A stretch of DNA of 64,000 bases from Oscillospiraceae bacterium. Lineage in GTDB: Bacteria > Bacillota > Clostridia > Oscillospirales > Oscillospiraceae. Where the stretch lies: positions 1-64,000 of the forward strand of contig JAFTFT010000029.1 of the NCBI GenBank assembly GCA_017458335.1. The letters are read 5' to 3'. A program made the position numbers and the translations under genes. Of the stretch, positions 35,463-44,032 are shown in pieces (positions within the stretch are counted from its first letter, which is position 1; every line of letters starts with the position of its first letter). The notes beneath the pieces are model-generated. The model did not search any database. It worked only from the letters and a program-made list of their open reading frames with translations, and was not told where the DNA came from.

Positions 35463-35705
35463 ATGAATACCAGGCAAAGTGTAGCAAATCGTTTGATGAA
35501 ATTATGTGATGAACGCCGTCTCGCTCTAAATGCACTTGCAAACCTTTCCGCGGTTCCACCATCCACATTGAAGAGCATCATCAATGGTGACAGCAAGAAT
35601 CCTGGAATAGTCACTATCAAACTTCTGTGTGAAGGACTTGGAATTACGCTGCACGAATTCTTCGATGATGATTCTTTTAAGACTGACGAGCAAGAAGATA
35701 TATAA
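35463..35705 (+). CDS. XRE-family helix-turn-helix regulator
   Basis: An 80-residue DNA-binding protein with a Cro/CI-type HTH: SVANRLMKLCDERRLALNAL, SAVPPSTLKSIING and TIKLLCEGLGITLHEFF. AGGAAGAGAG lies upstream. The short acidic tail (DDDSFKTDEQEDI) carries no sensor domain. The two palindromes in its upstream region are the obvious binding sites, and the divergent ligase gene the obvious target. Confidence 0.88.
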   Translation: MNTRQSVANRLMKLCDERRLALNALANLSAVPPSTLKSIINGDSKNPGIVTIKLLCEGLGITLHEFFDDDSFKTDEQEDI

Positions 35706-35751
35706 TGCGCCCTGCCAGATTAACGCAATCCTGCAGGGCGTTCTTTTCTGT

Positions 35752-37233
35752 TCAGCTTTCAATCTCCATCCCGCACGTCAGCCTGAACACGATCCGGTCC
35801 TTGTTGTGCACCGTCATGCTGTCCACCAGCCCGGCCCACAGGCTCTCATCGAACTCGGTCTCAGGGTTCCCATCAAAATACGTTTTGATGGGAGAAGGAC
35901 GAGCAGCGGAGCGACTGAGCTTTCCGAACGTGTGAGGGAAGCGAATGGATGTGCAGCTTGTGAGGACGCCCGGCAGGTCCTTCACACTCTCGATGAAGCG
36001 CTCGATCTTCCTGCGCCGGATCATAATCTGGTCGATCTGCTCCATGACGGCATCGCGCTTGTGCTCGGTTTCTTCATACCGGTTGACCAGCGCATCATAG
36101 CGCGCGTTGTACTCCTTCTGGTCCTGCGCCACCCGGGCGTTGCGGGCAATCAGGTCGTTCACCGCCTTGGCGTCGATGCCAAGCTGCTCGTCCAGAATCC
36201 TGCGTTCCTTCTCCAGCGCCGAGGTATCACCGAGCCGGTTTTTTATGGCGGTGAGCTCCGTGATGTAAAACTCCCTGTCCGCGTAGAGCTTGTTCACCAT
36301 CCTGATGAACGCGGCCTTGATCTCATCCTCAGTCAGGTGCGGTGTTTTGCAGCGGGTTTTGTCTTTGAACTTATGATTGCACTGCCAAATCACCCGGCGG
36401 TACTTATCGTTGCTGTGCCAGACCTTCGAGCCGTACCACCCGCCACAGCACCCGCAGCGGATCTTCCCGGAGAATATGGTGACCCCGCTGTGTTTTGGAT
36501 CACGGGCTCGCTCGGCGAAAATATCCTGCACCAGAGCAAACTGCTCCGGCGCGATGATGGCCGGGTGGCTGTCTTCCACATAGTACTGCGGTACGGTGCC
36601 GTCATTGGCCACAGCCTTTTTTGTCAGGAAGTCCGGTGTGAAGGTCTTCTGCAGCAGAGCACAGCCTTTGTACTTTTCGTTTTTCAGGATGCTGCGCACC
36701 GTGCCCTCATACCATTTCTCCCGGCCGGTCGGTGATGGAATCCCGGCATCGGTGAGCTTCTTGGCAATTGCCAAGGGAGAAAGCCCCGCGATGAACAGCC
36801 CATAGATCTGCTCGACCACCTTCGCCTGATCCTCATTGATGACCATCCGGCCATCCTCGCCCTTCTCGTAACCGAGGAACTTGCTGTACGGCATGGAGAA
36901 CTTGCCGTCCGCCATCCGCTTCCGCTGGCCCCATTTCACGTTTTCCGAAATGCTCCGGCTTTCCTCCTGCGAAAGGCTGCTGAGGATGGTCAGGAGCATT
37001 TCGCCCTTTGAGTCAAAGGTCCAGATCGACTCCTTCTCGAAATAAACCTCGGTGCCATGCTCCTTCAGCTTCCGGATGGTGGTCAGGCTGTCAACCGTAT
37101 TCCGCGCAAAACGGCTGACGCTCTTGGTGAGGATCAGGTCGATGCGCCCGGCCAGCGCGGCCTCGACCATCGCGTTGAAGCCTTCCCGCTTGGCCATGCA
37201 GGTGCCGGTGACCCCTTCGTCACTGAATATAAC
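35752..37233 (-). pseudogene. large serine recombinase, N-terminally truncated and interrupted by an insertion
   Basis: The frame runs to 37314 but similarity to recombinases starts only at IFSDEGVTGTCMAKREGF. The first ~60 residues, including the nucleophilic serine, are replaced by unrelated sequence, so it cannot cut DNA. The rest has TKSVSRFARNTVDSL, a Recombinase domain (FLGYEKGEDG), a zinc-ribbon (CGCCGGW and CNHKFKDKTRC) and a coiled-coil. Near the C-terminus a 34-residue in-frame insertion (35857-35958) splits what should read GVLTEFDESLW. The end, KDRIVFRLTCGMEIES, is typical. Immediately upstream lies the C-terminus of a second recombinase. Confidence 0.85.
35857..35958. repeat. 102-bp in-frame palindromic insertion in the recombinase
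   Basis: Relative to the expected protein, about 34 residues (CTSIRFPHTFGKLSRSAARP, then SPIKTYFDGNP) are extra and the frame is kept. The segment includes an 11-bp inverted repeat, TCCCATCAAAA with loop TACG, at 35868-35893. It resembles small protein-coding palindromic elements known in other bacteria. Confidence 0.55.
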
Positions 37234-37340
37234 ATACCATAATTCCTCTGTTAATGAAAAATACTTTTGTTTTGCAGCAGACGAGAAAAGTGCCCCACTA
37301 TAAGGGTGAGGCACAGTCCCAACATTGCTTTTTCAGCCTT

Positions 37341-37403
37341 TTATCTCCCCCAGGCCAAGGCCGTCGCGCACGTCAGCCGGAATACGATCCGTTCCTTGCT
37401 GTA
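37341..37403 (-). pseudogene. C-terminal fragment of a second serine recombinase
   Basis: The minus strand reads YSKERIVFRLTCATALAWGR and stop, a close relative of NKDRIVFRLTCGMEIES at the end of the neighbouring recombinase. Nothing else of the gene remains. Confidence 0.7.
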
Positions 37404-37441
37404 CTGGACAATTTTTCACTTAATGATAAAATTGTCCAGTA
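37402..37441. repeat. 14-bp inverted repeat upstream of the AAA gene
   Basis: TACTGGACAATTTT (37402-37415) and its exact complement (37428-37441) flank a 12-base spacer. GTCCAGTAG recurs at about 37471. A repressor site, or the end of a lost mobile element, about 75 bases before the ATP-binding gene. Confidence 0.6.
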
Positions 37442-37514
37442 GAAGTGGACAAAACAATAGAATCATGTTAGACTGTCCAGTAGCATTAGGAATTTCTGCC
37501 AGGAGGAACATAAA

Positions 37515-38696
37515 ATGATTAAACGCGAAAAATATATGAATCCTATCCGGGAATTCTATAACGGGGATTTGATCAAAGTCATTACAGGTATTCGCCGGTG
37601 CGGAAAATCCGTTATTCTGAGACAGATATTGGAAGAGATCAGGGAGCGCTCAGACAATATCATTTTCCTTGATTTTGAAGATACTGCTGTTCTGAATGCC
37701 ATTCCGGATGAAATGGCATTGTTGAATTATATTGATAGTCATCGCAAAGACTCTCTGTGCTATGTGTTTCTTGATGAGGTTCAGCGCGTAGAAGGATGGG
37801 CAGGAGCATGCAGGACACTGCGAATCAGGAACTGTTCTGTCTTTATCAGTGGTTCAAACTCAAAGCTTTTGTCCAGAGAGTTTACAAAAGAGCTGTCCGG
37901 CAGATATGTGCCCTTCCGGGTGCGGCCTTTCGTGTACAGAGAACTTGCTGAATACGGGAAAGAGCTTGGTAAGGAAATCACCATCACCGACTACATTATC
38001 TGGGGCGGCTTCCCGAAGCGGATCGAATACAGCGGTGAAAGCGGCCAGAGAATCTATCTGAATGAACTGAACGAAACGATTATTCTTAACGATATCATCA
38101 ACCGATATAAGATCAGGAAAACCGAGGTCTTCAAACGCCTGGCCAACTTTATCTTCCTGTCGAACGGCAGAATCCTTTCTGCCAGATCCGTAGAGAAGTA
38201 CATGAGAGGGTCAGGCCTGCCATGTTCCATCACAACGATTACCAAGTATATCGGGTACCTGGAAGAAGCATATGCAATAGGAACCGTAAAGAAGTATTCT
38301 GCCAAGGTCAAACGCGAGCTGGAATACTATCTGAAGGTCTACGATGAAGATGTGGCTTTGAATTCTATACGGGTTATCAACAATCGATATGATCTTACCC
38401 ATAATTTTGAAAATGTCGTCTATAATGAGCTCCTTTATATGGGCTACAATCTTCAGGTGTATCATGACGGCTCTCAGGAGATCGACTTCGTGGCCAATAA
38501 AGGAAATAAGCAATATTTTATCCAGGTTGCCTATTCGGTTGCGGAAGAGAAGGCGTATGAGCGGGAGTTCGGGGCTTTTGCAAAACTGGACAACTCCTGT
38601 CAGAAGATCGTAATTACAAATGACGATATTGATTATAGCACCAGTACGGTGCGCCATATCCGGTTTAGAGACTTCGTGCAGATGGAAGAACTGTGA
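37515..38696 (+). CDS. AAA ATPase with DUF4143 domain
   Basis: A 393-residue ATP-binding protein. Walker A TGIRRCGKSVIL, Walker B YVFLDEVQRVEGW and sensor FISGSNSKLL are seen in the first 130 residues; the C-terminal DUF4143 part has a nuclease-like patch (VYNELLYMGYNLQVYHDGSQEIDFVANK), where the Asp and Lys positions resemble a PD-(D/E)XK fold. AGGAGGAA precedes ATG. Such genes are common singletons in mobile and defence-rich islands of Clostridia; the role is unknown. AT-richer than the core genome. Confidence 0.85.
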   Translation: MIKREKYMNPIREFYNGDLIKVITGIRRCGKSVILRQILEEIRERSDNIIFLDFEDTAVLNAIPDEMALLNYIDSHRKDSLCYVFLDEVQRVEGWAGACRTLRIRNCSVFISGSNSKLLSREFTKELSGRYVPFRVRPFVYRELAEYGKELGKEITITDYIIWGGFPKRIEYSGESGQRIYLNELNETIILNDIINRYKIRKTEVFKRLANFIFLSNGRILSARSVEKYMRGSGLPCSITTITKYIGYLEEAYAIGTVKKYSAKVKRELEYYLKVYDEDVALNSIRVINNRYDLTHNFENVVYNELLYMGYNLQVYHDGSQEIDFVANKGNKQYFIQVAYSVAEEKAYEREFGAFAKLDNSCQKIVITNDDIDYSTSTVRHIRFRDFVQMEEL

Positions 38697-38731
38697 TGGT
38701 ATCAAATCTCTGCACAAGATTTCCCCATTCC

Positions 38732-38781
38732 GAGGCAAATTGATACAATCACACGATAGTGCATACAGGCAAAAACAAGCG
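38732..38781. repeat. repeat copy B
   Basis: GAGGCAAATTGATACAATCA, then CACGAT and GCATACAGGCAAAAACAAGCG, matching copy A at 33414-33525 without the small insertion. The two copies are 5.3 kb apart in the same orientation and bracket the ligase-XRE-recombinase-AAA block. Confidence 0.6.
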
Positions 38782-38807
38782 CCTCTTCCGAAAAAGGAAG
38801 AGGCGCT
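38778..38807 (+). terminator. terminator of the AAA gene
   Basis: Perfect arms AGCGCCTCTTCC and complement around GAAAAA, 80 bases after the stop. The T tract is lacking on the plus strand. Confidence 0.5.
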
Positions 38808-38889
38808 GATATGTCTAATTGTGTCTGTAAAAAACAAGTTCTGTCCCGTTTGGAAGGTATTCTTCATAATTCCAATTGGTAATCGTTAC

Positions 38890-39111
38890 AACCAAATGGT
38901 CGCCTTCTGTTCTCACCTCTCCGAGCTGCCGGCAAGATATAAGCCTGTAGACGATGAACCCTGGCATTCCAGAGGCATCCGGCGAATCATAGTGAACAAC
39001 TTTTTTGTCTACTACCGCATTGATGAAGAGGGCAGGCGGGTCTATATTCTGAACGTTATCTATGCTCGGCGTGACCAACTTCGTGTGCTTGAACAAATGA
39101 ACATTGACTGA
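38890..39111 (+). pseudogene. RelE/ParE-family toxin remnant
   Basis: The C-terminal ~70 residues of a RelE/ParE-type toxin: MVAFCSHLSELPARYK, DEPWHSRGIRRIIVNNFFVY and VYILNVIYARRDQLRVL. There is no start codon with a ribosome site, the first third is missing, and no antitoxin gene is beside it. Confidence 0.7.
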
Positions 39112-39140
39112 TGAAAGCTCCTGTCCGTATTGCGGTCGGG

Positions 39141-39183
39141 AGCTTTCATAGCGGTGAGCTCCGAGATGTAGAGTTCTTTGTCA
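39141..39183 (-). pseudogene. serine recombinase fragment
   Basis: The minus strand encodes DKELYISELTAM, like DREFYITELTAI of the recombinase at 35752-37233; base identity over this stretch is also high. A short relic. Confidence 0.5.
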
Positions 39184-39214
39184 AGAGGAGAGCCGTCTCC
39201 ATAGATTGGCTTAT

Positions 39215-40600
39215 TTATATGTTCTCTCTGTATAAATCCTCTCCTGTGTAGTAGCGATACCCGGCTTCCTGCTCCTCAAATCCGGCGACGGCGATAAATC
39301 CCATCCGGACGACTTTCAGCGCTTTGATCTCTCTGACCTGGCCCGCCTCATGGTGGATTTCAGCAAGTGTCATCGGCTTTTTATAGTACTTCGCCTCGCA
39401 GATTTCGTATTCATCCCCAAATGCGAGCGCCACATCGAACTCCCCGTTTTTATGATTTGCCGGATCGTCATAATAGTATGTGCCGATATTTGTGATTCCG
39501 GGAAGCTTTCCCGCCCGCGCAAGAACAGAGAAAAAGCTGCGGCACTGCTCTTCGAATCGGCGTGGAACAAAATCCTTCAGCAGCGTCTGCGAAACAAGCT
39601 GCTCAAAGAACGTCCGTTCGCCGATCATCTGCAGCGTACTCTTGTTGGGATATACATAAGTATAGTAGAACCGCATCAAGTTGTCGTTGATCTCGTAATA
39701 TTTCTTCTTTGGATCCTTCGCCTTATTGATCGGCGCGTTCTGACATACCAGCTCCATGGCCACAAGAGATTTCAGCTGCTTGGCAAGGTTTCCCGTACTG
39801 TTCATGTCCAGCTTGTTTTCCAGCTCAGAATACTTTTTCTTTCCGTTGCCGAGAGCGGACAAAATACGCTCGGCATTTACCGCATTGCTGTAATCGGACA
39901 AAAGAAGGTTCGAGGCATACAGATGGACGGGATTGCTCGGCGACAGTATCGTGCGAACGATGTTCTGCTCCAGTGTTTCCTCCTCGCGCAGCTGTTGAAG
40001 CACAAAAGGAGATCCCCCAAATACGCTGTAGAACGCAATTTTCTCATAGGCTGTCTTGGACGTGTAAAAGGCTGCCGCTTCCCGATAGTTCAGCTCCTGC
40101 AAATGGATGATCAGTCCAAAGCGGCCGTACAGCGCGTCTTTTTCCTCCAGCAGATTCTTCATCACACTGATCTGTGAACCGGAGAGAATCAGACTGATGT
40201 TTCCAAGTCTGTTGTCAATGATGTTCTGGAAGATCGAATCGATCTTCTTCGATTCCGCAAAAGTACTGAGATACGGGTATTCATCAATGACCACAACAAA
40301 CTCCCTGGGAAAAGAGTTGAGAAGGGCAAACACGTCCTGTATTGTCTCAAAAGAAGGGGAGAAAGACAGAATATGTTCTTCGATCAGCACCTTCACAAAC
40401 GCGTCCACGTTTTCCCTGATCGTTCCCCTGATGCACTCATAGTAAATGGCCGTCCTGTTCTGCGCTTTCAATGCTTCTTTGATCAGGCGCGTTTTGCCGA
40501 CGCGACGTTTTCCGTACACCAGAGCAGCATGATTGCTCTGCTTCATGGCCGCGGCAAGCTGGGCGAGTTCTTCAGATCGTGCTACGAACAAGGGAATCAC
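39215..40600 (-). CDS. archaeal-ATPase-like protein with DUF234
   Basis: A 461-residue ATP-binding protein. Walker A YGKRRVGKTRLIKEA, Walker B EFVVVIDEYPYL and sensor LILSGSQISVMKNLL lie in the first 150 residues; a winged-helix region follows (KKKYSELENKLDMNSTGNLAKQL) and a C-terminal DUF234 part with ENGEFDVALAFGDEYEICEAKYYK, which resembles a PD-(D/E)XK nuclease (Asp...Glu-Lys). Function unknown; frequent in islands. Confidence 0.88.
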   Translation of the reverse strand: MIPLFVARSEELAQLAAAMKQSNHAALVYGKRRVGKTRLIKEALKAQNRTAIYYECIRGTIRENVDAFVKVLIEEHILSFSPSFETIQDVFALLNSFPREFVVVIDEYPYLSTFAESKKIDSIFQNIIDNRLGNISLILSGSQISVMKNLLEEKDALYGRFGLIIHLQELNYREAAAFYTSKTAYEKIAFYSVFGGSPFVLQQLREEETLEQNIVRTILSPSNPVHLYASNLLLSDYSNAVNAERILSALGNGKKKYSELENKLDMNSTGNLAKQLKSLVAMELVCQNAPINKAKDPKKKYYEINDNLMRFYYTYVYPNKSTLQMIGERTFFEQLVSQTLLKDFVPRRFEEQCRSFFSVLARAGKLPGITNIGTYYYDDPANHKNGEFDVALAFGDEYEICEAKYYKKPMTLAEIHHEAGQVREIKALKVVRMGFIAVAGFEEQEAGYRYYTGEDLYRENI

Positions 40601-40669
40601 CTCTTTACTGAATTAAAATTCAGTGAAAATAATTTCAGTTAAATAGTACACTCGGGAACCGGCTTTGTC

Positions 40670-40800
40670 AAGAGGGAAAAAAGCGGCCGTTTTCGGCTGC
40701 ACCGCCCTTGATGTCAAAGGTAAAGATAGACGCGCCGCTGTGTTTCGGATTGCGGGCTCGCTCGGCGAAAATATTCTGCACCAACGCGACCTGCTCTGAC
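40670..40800 (-). pseudogene. chimeric relic: recombinase piece joined to metY-like piece
   Basis: One open minus-strand frame reads EQVALVQNIFAERARNPKHS, matching the recombinase at 35752-37233, and continues without break as [12 protein letters not shown], which matches the metY product ([13 protein letters not shown]). DNA similarity on both sides is strong. The join is at the shared GGCGC word. Nothing functional remains. Confidence 0.65.
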
Positions 40801-42051
40801 TCAATCTGCCGTATATTTTGTGCCTCTGCCATTCCCCAGAACACGAATATATCCTGCCTTGGCAAGGCCATTAAGGATTGAAACTGTTTTTGATTTTCCG
40901 AATCCTGTTGCTTCTGCAACCATGGAACTTGACAGCAGTTTACCTTTCAGCAGAGAGAAAACTTTGTTTTCGTCAGCCGTCAATTCGCTGTTTTCCTGAA
41001 TCACAGGCAGAGATATTTTGATTGAATTTTCGGTAATCTCAAACAAGGGCTTGATACTGCTTTCTTTATATGATTCGTGTATCCTTCTTATACCGGTTCC
41101 AAATTTTTCAATCATTTGCAGCCTTAAGAAGACACCCCCAATAATACGATTTCTCAGAATGGAAATACCGCCGCGAAGATATTCTTCCTTGCTGATTCCT
41201 TTGGGTAATCCACCGGGGGATATAATGTCGATGCGATCAGCAAACATTGAAACATTGATGCTCGCATCTACATCCCAGGTCCGGTGAACCAGCGCATTTG
41301 CAATTGCTTCACGAAAAGCTTCTTCCGGAATCAGAGAAACCGTTTCTCTGAAAGCGCCTTTTATTTGCTCATATTGATAATATTTCCGGTACATTTCCAG
41401 AGATAAATCATATTGTTTCAGGATTGACTGATGTTCAAAAGTAACCCGGTCAAGAATAATGCTGATACTGTCTCCAAAACGAACAATGTCAGTTCCACAG
41501 AGATCGTTGGTATCTGCAAGCAATTCTCCCGCCTTGTTATATCCCGTTTCATCGTTATATAGTTCCAGTGTCTTTAAGGTATCTACCGAGAAGTTTTCAA
41601 TATGCAAAGCAGTAGTAAGCTTGTCTCTGAGAATTTCGAAAGAAAGCTTCTGATTGGAAGAAGGCATCTCCTCGAAAGAAAGATTTTGCCCCTCGAGAAT
41701 CAGACGGGATAACTCTAAGCGATCCGCCGCGACTGTTGCAGAATCGTTCCGCCGGTATGCTTTGGCCTTGTAAAGATAAGGTTTGTGAAGCCCTTCCAGG
41801 ACTCTTAGCGTGATGACAGATGTTTTCCTGTTGATGCTGAGCTGATATTCAGGAACAGGGTCAATACTGTCATTAATTCGGTTTTCGATATCCAGGCAGG
41901 CTTTTTCCGGTTCATCAATTCCCTTAATTGATCCATCATCCGCAACACCAAACAGAATTACACCGGTTCCATAGTTGGCAAAAGCGCTTACGGTCTTCAG
42001 GAACGTGTTCGTAACAGATTCTTTGTATTCAAGATCTTTTGTTTCTCGCAT
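40801..42051 (-). CDS. AlbA_2 (Schlafen-like) ATP-binding regulator
   Basis: A 416-residue protein of the divergent-AAA/AlbA_2 type. The N-terminal AlbA_2 domain has KDLEYKESVTNTFLKTVSAFANYGTGVILFGVADDG and the central helicase-like part has EEAFREAIANALVHRTWD and ISPGGLPKGIS, followed by a winged helix (LLSSSMVAEATGFGKSKTVSILNGL). The start with GGAGGAAGG at 42051 is chosen. Members are thought to act as transcription regulators. An inverted repeat ATTTTGCGCA at 42194-42230 lies upstream and may be its operator. Confidence 0.85.
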   Translation of the reverse strand: MRETKDLEYKESVTNTFLKTVSAFANYGTGVILFGVADDGSIKGIDEPEKACLDIENRINDSIDPVPEYQLSINRKTSVITLRVLEGLHKPYLYKAKAYRRNDSATVAADRLELSRLILEGQNLSFEEMPSSNQKLSFEILRDKLTTALHIENFSVDTLKTLELYNDETGYNKAGELLADTNDLCGTDIVRFGDSISIILDRVTFEHQSILKQYDLSLEMYRKYYQYEQIKGAFRETVSLIPEEAFREAIANALVHRTWDVDASINVSMFADRIDIISPGGLPKGISKEEYLRGGISILRNRIIGGVFLRLQMIEKFGTGIRRIHESYKESSIKPLFEITENSIKISLPVIQENSELTADENKVFSLLKGKLLSSSMVAEATGFGKSKTVSILNGLAKAGYIRVLGNGRGTKYTAD

Positions 42052-42193
42052 TATTACCTTCCTCCGCCATGTCGCCATGTTTTATGAGTGTATTATATGT
42101 GATATCGCCCGTAAAATCAACCGTAAAATTTTTCGTCCGTTTTTGCGACCGATTCTGACCTTTCATAATCAAACAGCACGAACGCAGAAATAC

Positions 42194-42230
42194 ATTTTGC
42201 GCAATAGAGCAAGCGCGTTTTGCGCAAAAT
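42194..42230. repeat. 10-bp inverted repeat upstream of the AlbA_2 gene
   Basis: ATTTTGCGCA (42194-42203) and its exact complement (42221-42230) flank a 17-base spacer. Fits an operator in the promoter region of the gene starting at 42051. Confidence 0.5.
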
Positions 42231-42235
42231 AATAA

Positions 42236-42260
42236 CCGCTGCCCGTTTTTCAGGCAGCGG
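42236..42260 (-). terminator. probable terminator of the metY-mccB-mccA operon
   Basis: Arms CCGCTGCC and GGCAGCGG with a CGTTTTTCA-type loop, followed on the minus strand by TTATTATTTT. It is 170 bases after the last gene. The 42261-42428 interval carries an open frame (SFRIRWDEILQGKGQL...) on the minus strand with no start; I cannot assign it. Confidence 0.65.
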
Positions 42261-42428
42261 AGAATTGTTTGGCGAAAGCCTATTTCAGGAGATGCGGCAG
42301 TTTTCGGCTGCCTGGGCGCAGTCTCCCTGTAGGCGCCTATGCTTTCGTGCAACGACAGATCCCGGCCTGTCTGCTTCTGAAGCTGCCCTTTGCCTTGCAG
42401 GATCTCATCCCAACGGATCCGGAAAGAT

Positions 42429-43106
42429 TCATATGACGGAGGGAACGATGATCTCGCCCCGTCCCCCGCAATAGCGGGTGGTCAAGTCTATGATTCGCTG
42501 TGCCGTTTCCCTCAGCAGTTCATCGGGCGTGGCGTCGTTGCCCTGCACAATATAAAAGACATTCTGTGCTTCCTCGTCCACCTTGGTCTTCTCCACCTGG
42601 CGAATCTCTAAGCGGCAAAGCACTTCGTTGGCATCATCGCAGTAGCTGTACTCATGCGCCGCCACGGGGATCGGCTCGCTCTGGCCGATTGGGACGAAGC
42701 GCTCGCTGCCGTCGGTAAAGCGCAGCGTGATGTTTCCTTCTGCCCGGTCGATATTGTGGGCGCCCAACGCCAGCTTGCTCTCCAGCGAGATGAGATTATA
42801 GATATCCACGGCCTGGTTGATATAGAACATACCGCGGTTCTTTTTGAGAAGCTTGATGAGGTTCTCACTGGCGGGGATATTTTTTCGGCGCTTGACACCG
42901 GTGCGGTCGTGGAGGATGTTGAAGCCCTCCAGGATCGGATCGTCGTGTACCTCCAGCATCTCATATGCCGTGTACAGCTCCTCCAGTCGCTTTTCCCGAT
43001 AGGACGCCCATTCCGGGTCTTCGCCGTGGTTGTCGATCCCGTATGCCGCGGCAAACAGAATTTTCACACCCGCATCCAAAACGGCCTGTTCCACATAAAA
43101 GTCCAT
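42429..43106 (-). CDS. B3/B4 tRNA-binding domain protein
   Basis: A 225-residue stand-alone B3/B4 domain, the editing-type domain of the phenylalanyl-tRNA synthetase beta chain. Visible are RKNIPASENLIKLLKKNR, FYINQAVDIYNLISLESKL and GAHNIDRAEGNITLRFT. Free B3/B4 proteins may hydrolyse misacylated tRNA. It starts at ATG 43106 (GGGAGAG upstream), 13 bases after mccA, so it is part of the sulfur operon. A link to tRNA-Cys or homocysteine handling is attractive but not shown. Confidence 0.85.
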   Translation of the reverse strand: MDFYVEQAVLDAGVKILFAAAYGIDNHGEDPEWASYREKRLEELYTAYEMLEVHDDPILEGFNILHDRTGVKRRKNIPASENLIKLLKKNRGMFYINQAVDIYNLISLESKLALGAHNIDRAEGNITLRFTDGSERFVPIGQSEPIPVAAHEYSYCDDANEVLCRLEIRQVEKTKVDEEAQNVFYIVQGNDATPDELLRETAQRIIDLTTRYCGGRGEIIVPSVI

Positions 43107-43119
43107 GGTCTGCTCTCCC

Positions 43120-44031
43120 TCAATCATACAGGTGCTTGCTGAAATAGCGCTCGCCCCGGTCCGGCAGCAGTGTGACGATGTTTCCCCGCACGCCGTTTTC
43201 AATCAGCTTTTTGGCCGCAGCCACAGCTGCGCCGGATGAGGTGCCTACAATCAGGCCCTCCTTCGCAGCAAGCTCCTTCACTTCCGCAAATGCCGCTGTG
43301 TCACTGACCTTGATTACCTGATCCACCAGAGAAATGTCCATGGTCTCGGGGATAAAATCGTTTCCGATGCCCTCAATGTCATAATCCGCGTGCTCCCCGC
43401 CGCCGATGGTGGATCCCAGCGGGTCGGCCAGCACGCCCCGTATCGCGGGGTTTTGCTCCTTCAGATATTTTACCACGCCGGTATAAGTACCGCCGCTGCC
43501 CGCGCCCGCCACAAAGCAGTCGATCTTCCCTTCCAAGTCCCGGTAGATCTCCGGGCCGGTGGTCTCATAGTGAGAAAGCGGATTCGCGGGATTCCTGAAC
43601 TGCCCCAGCATGACTGCACCGGGGATAGAGGCGCGCAGCTCCTCGGCCTTGGCCGCGGCGCCGAGCATCCCGTCCTCACGCGGCGTATTGAGGATCTCCG
43701 CGCCCAGGGCACGCATCAGCGTCTGCTTTTCCTGTGAGAATTTGGTGGGCACAACGAAAATCACCCGGTAACCCCGGCCCAGCGCGGCAAAGGCGATCCC
43801 GAGCCCGGTGTTGCCTGCCGTGGCCTCGATGATGGTCCCGCCCGGCCTGAGCAGCCCGTCTCGCTCCGCTGCGTCGATCATATATTTGCCCACGCGATCT
43901 TTGACGCTGCCCGCCGGGTTATAGGTCTCCAGCTTGGCGTAGAGCCGCGCGTCCGCGGGCAGTCCCAACTTAGTCAGGCGCACAAGGGGCGTGTTGCCGA
44001 TAAGCTCCTGCATGGATTCATATACCGCCAT
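43120..44031 (-). CDS. mccA: cystathionine beta-synthase/cysteine synthase, MccA-like
   Basis: A 303-residue PLP enzyme. [14 protein letters not shown] carries the PLP lysine, EATAGNTGLGIAF the substrate loop, GAGSGGTYTGV the phosphate loop and LLPDRGERYFS the end. The EATAGNTG loop and the pairing with a mccB-like gene match the reverse transsulfuration pair known in Bacillus subtilis, where MccA makes cystathionine from homocysteine and O-acetylserine. ATG 44031 directly follows the mccB stop. The other synthase in the window, cysK, lacks this context. Confidence 0.88.
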   Translation of the reverse strand: MAVYESMQELIGNTPLVRLTKLGLPADARLYAKLETYNPAGSVKDRVGKYMIDAAERDGLLRPGGTIIEATAGNTGLGIAFAALGRGYRVIFVVPTKFSQEKQTLMRALGAEILNTPREDGMLGAAAKAEELRASIPGAVMLGQFRNPANPLSHYETTGPEIYRDLEGKIDCFVAGAGSGGTYTGVVKYLKEQNPAIRGVLADPLGSTIGGGEHADYDIEGIGNDFIPETMDISLVDQVIKVSDTAAFAEVKELAAKEGLIVGTSSGAAVAAAKKLIENGVRGNIVTLLPDRGERYFSKHLYD

Positions 44032-44032
44032 G

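Noticed and set aside
38620-38890. N-terminal part of the toxin frame
   Set aside because: The residues upstream are the antisense or out-of-frame continuation of the AAA gene region and a terminator, not toxin sequence.
42029-42440. Minus-strand open frame (FRIRWDEILQGKGQL...) as a gene
   Set aside because: No start codon with a ribosome site, it spans a terminator and the promoter of the AlbA_2 gene, and no family is recognised.
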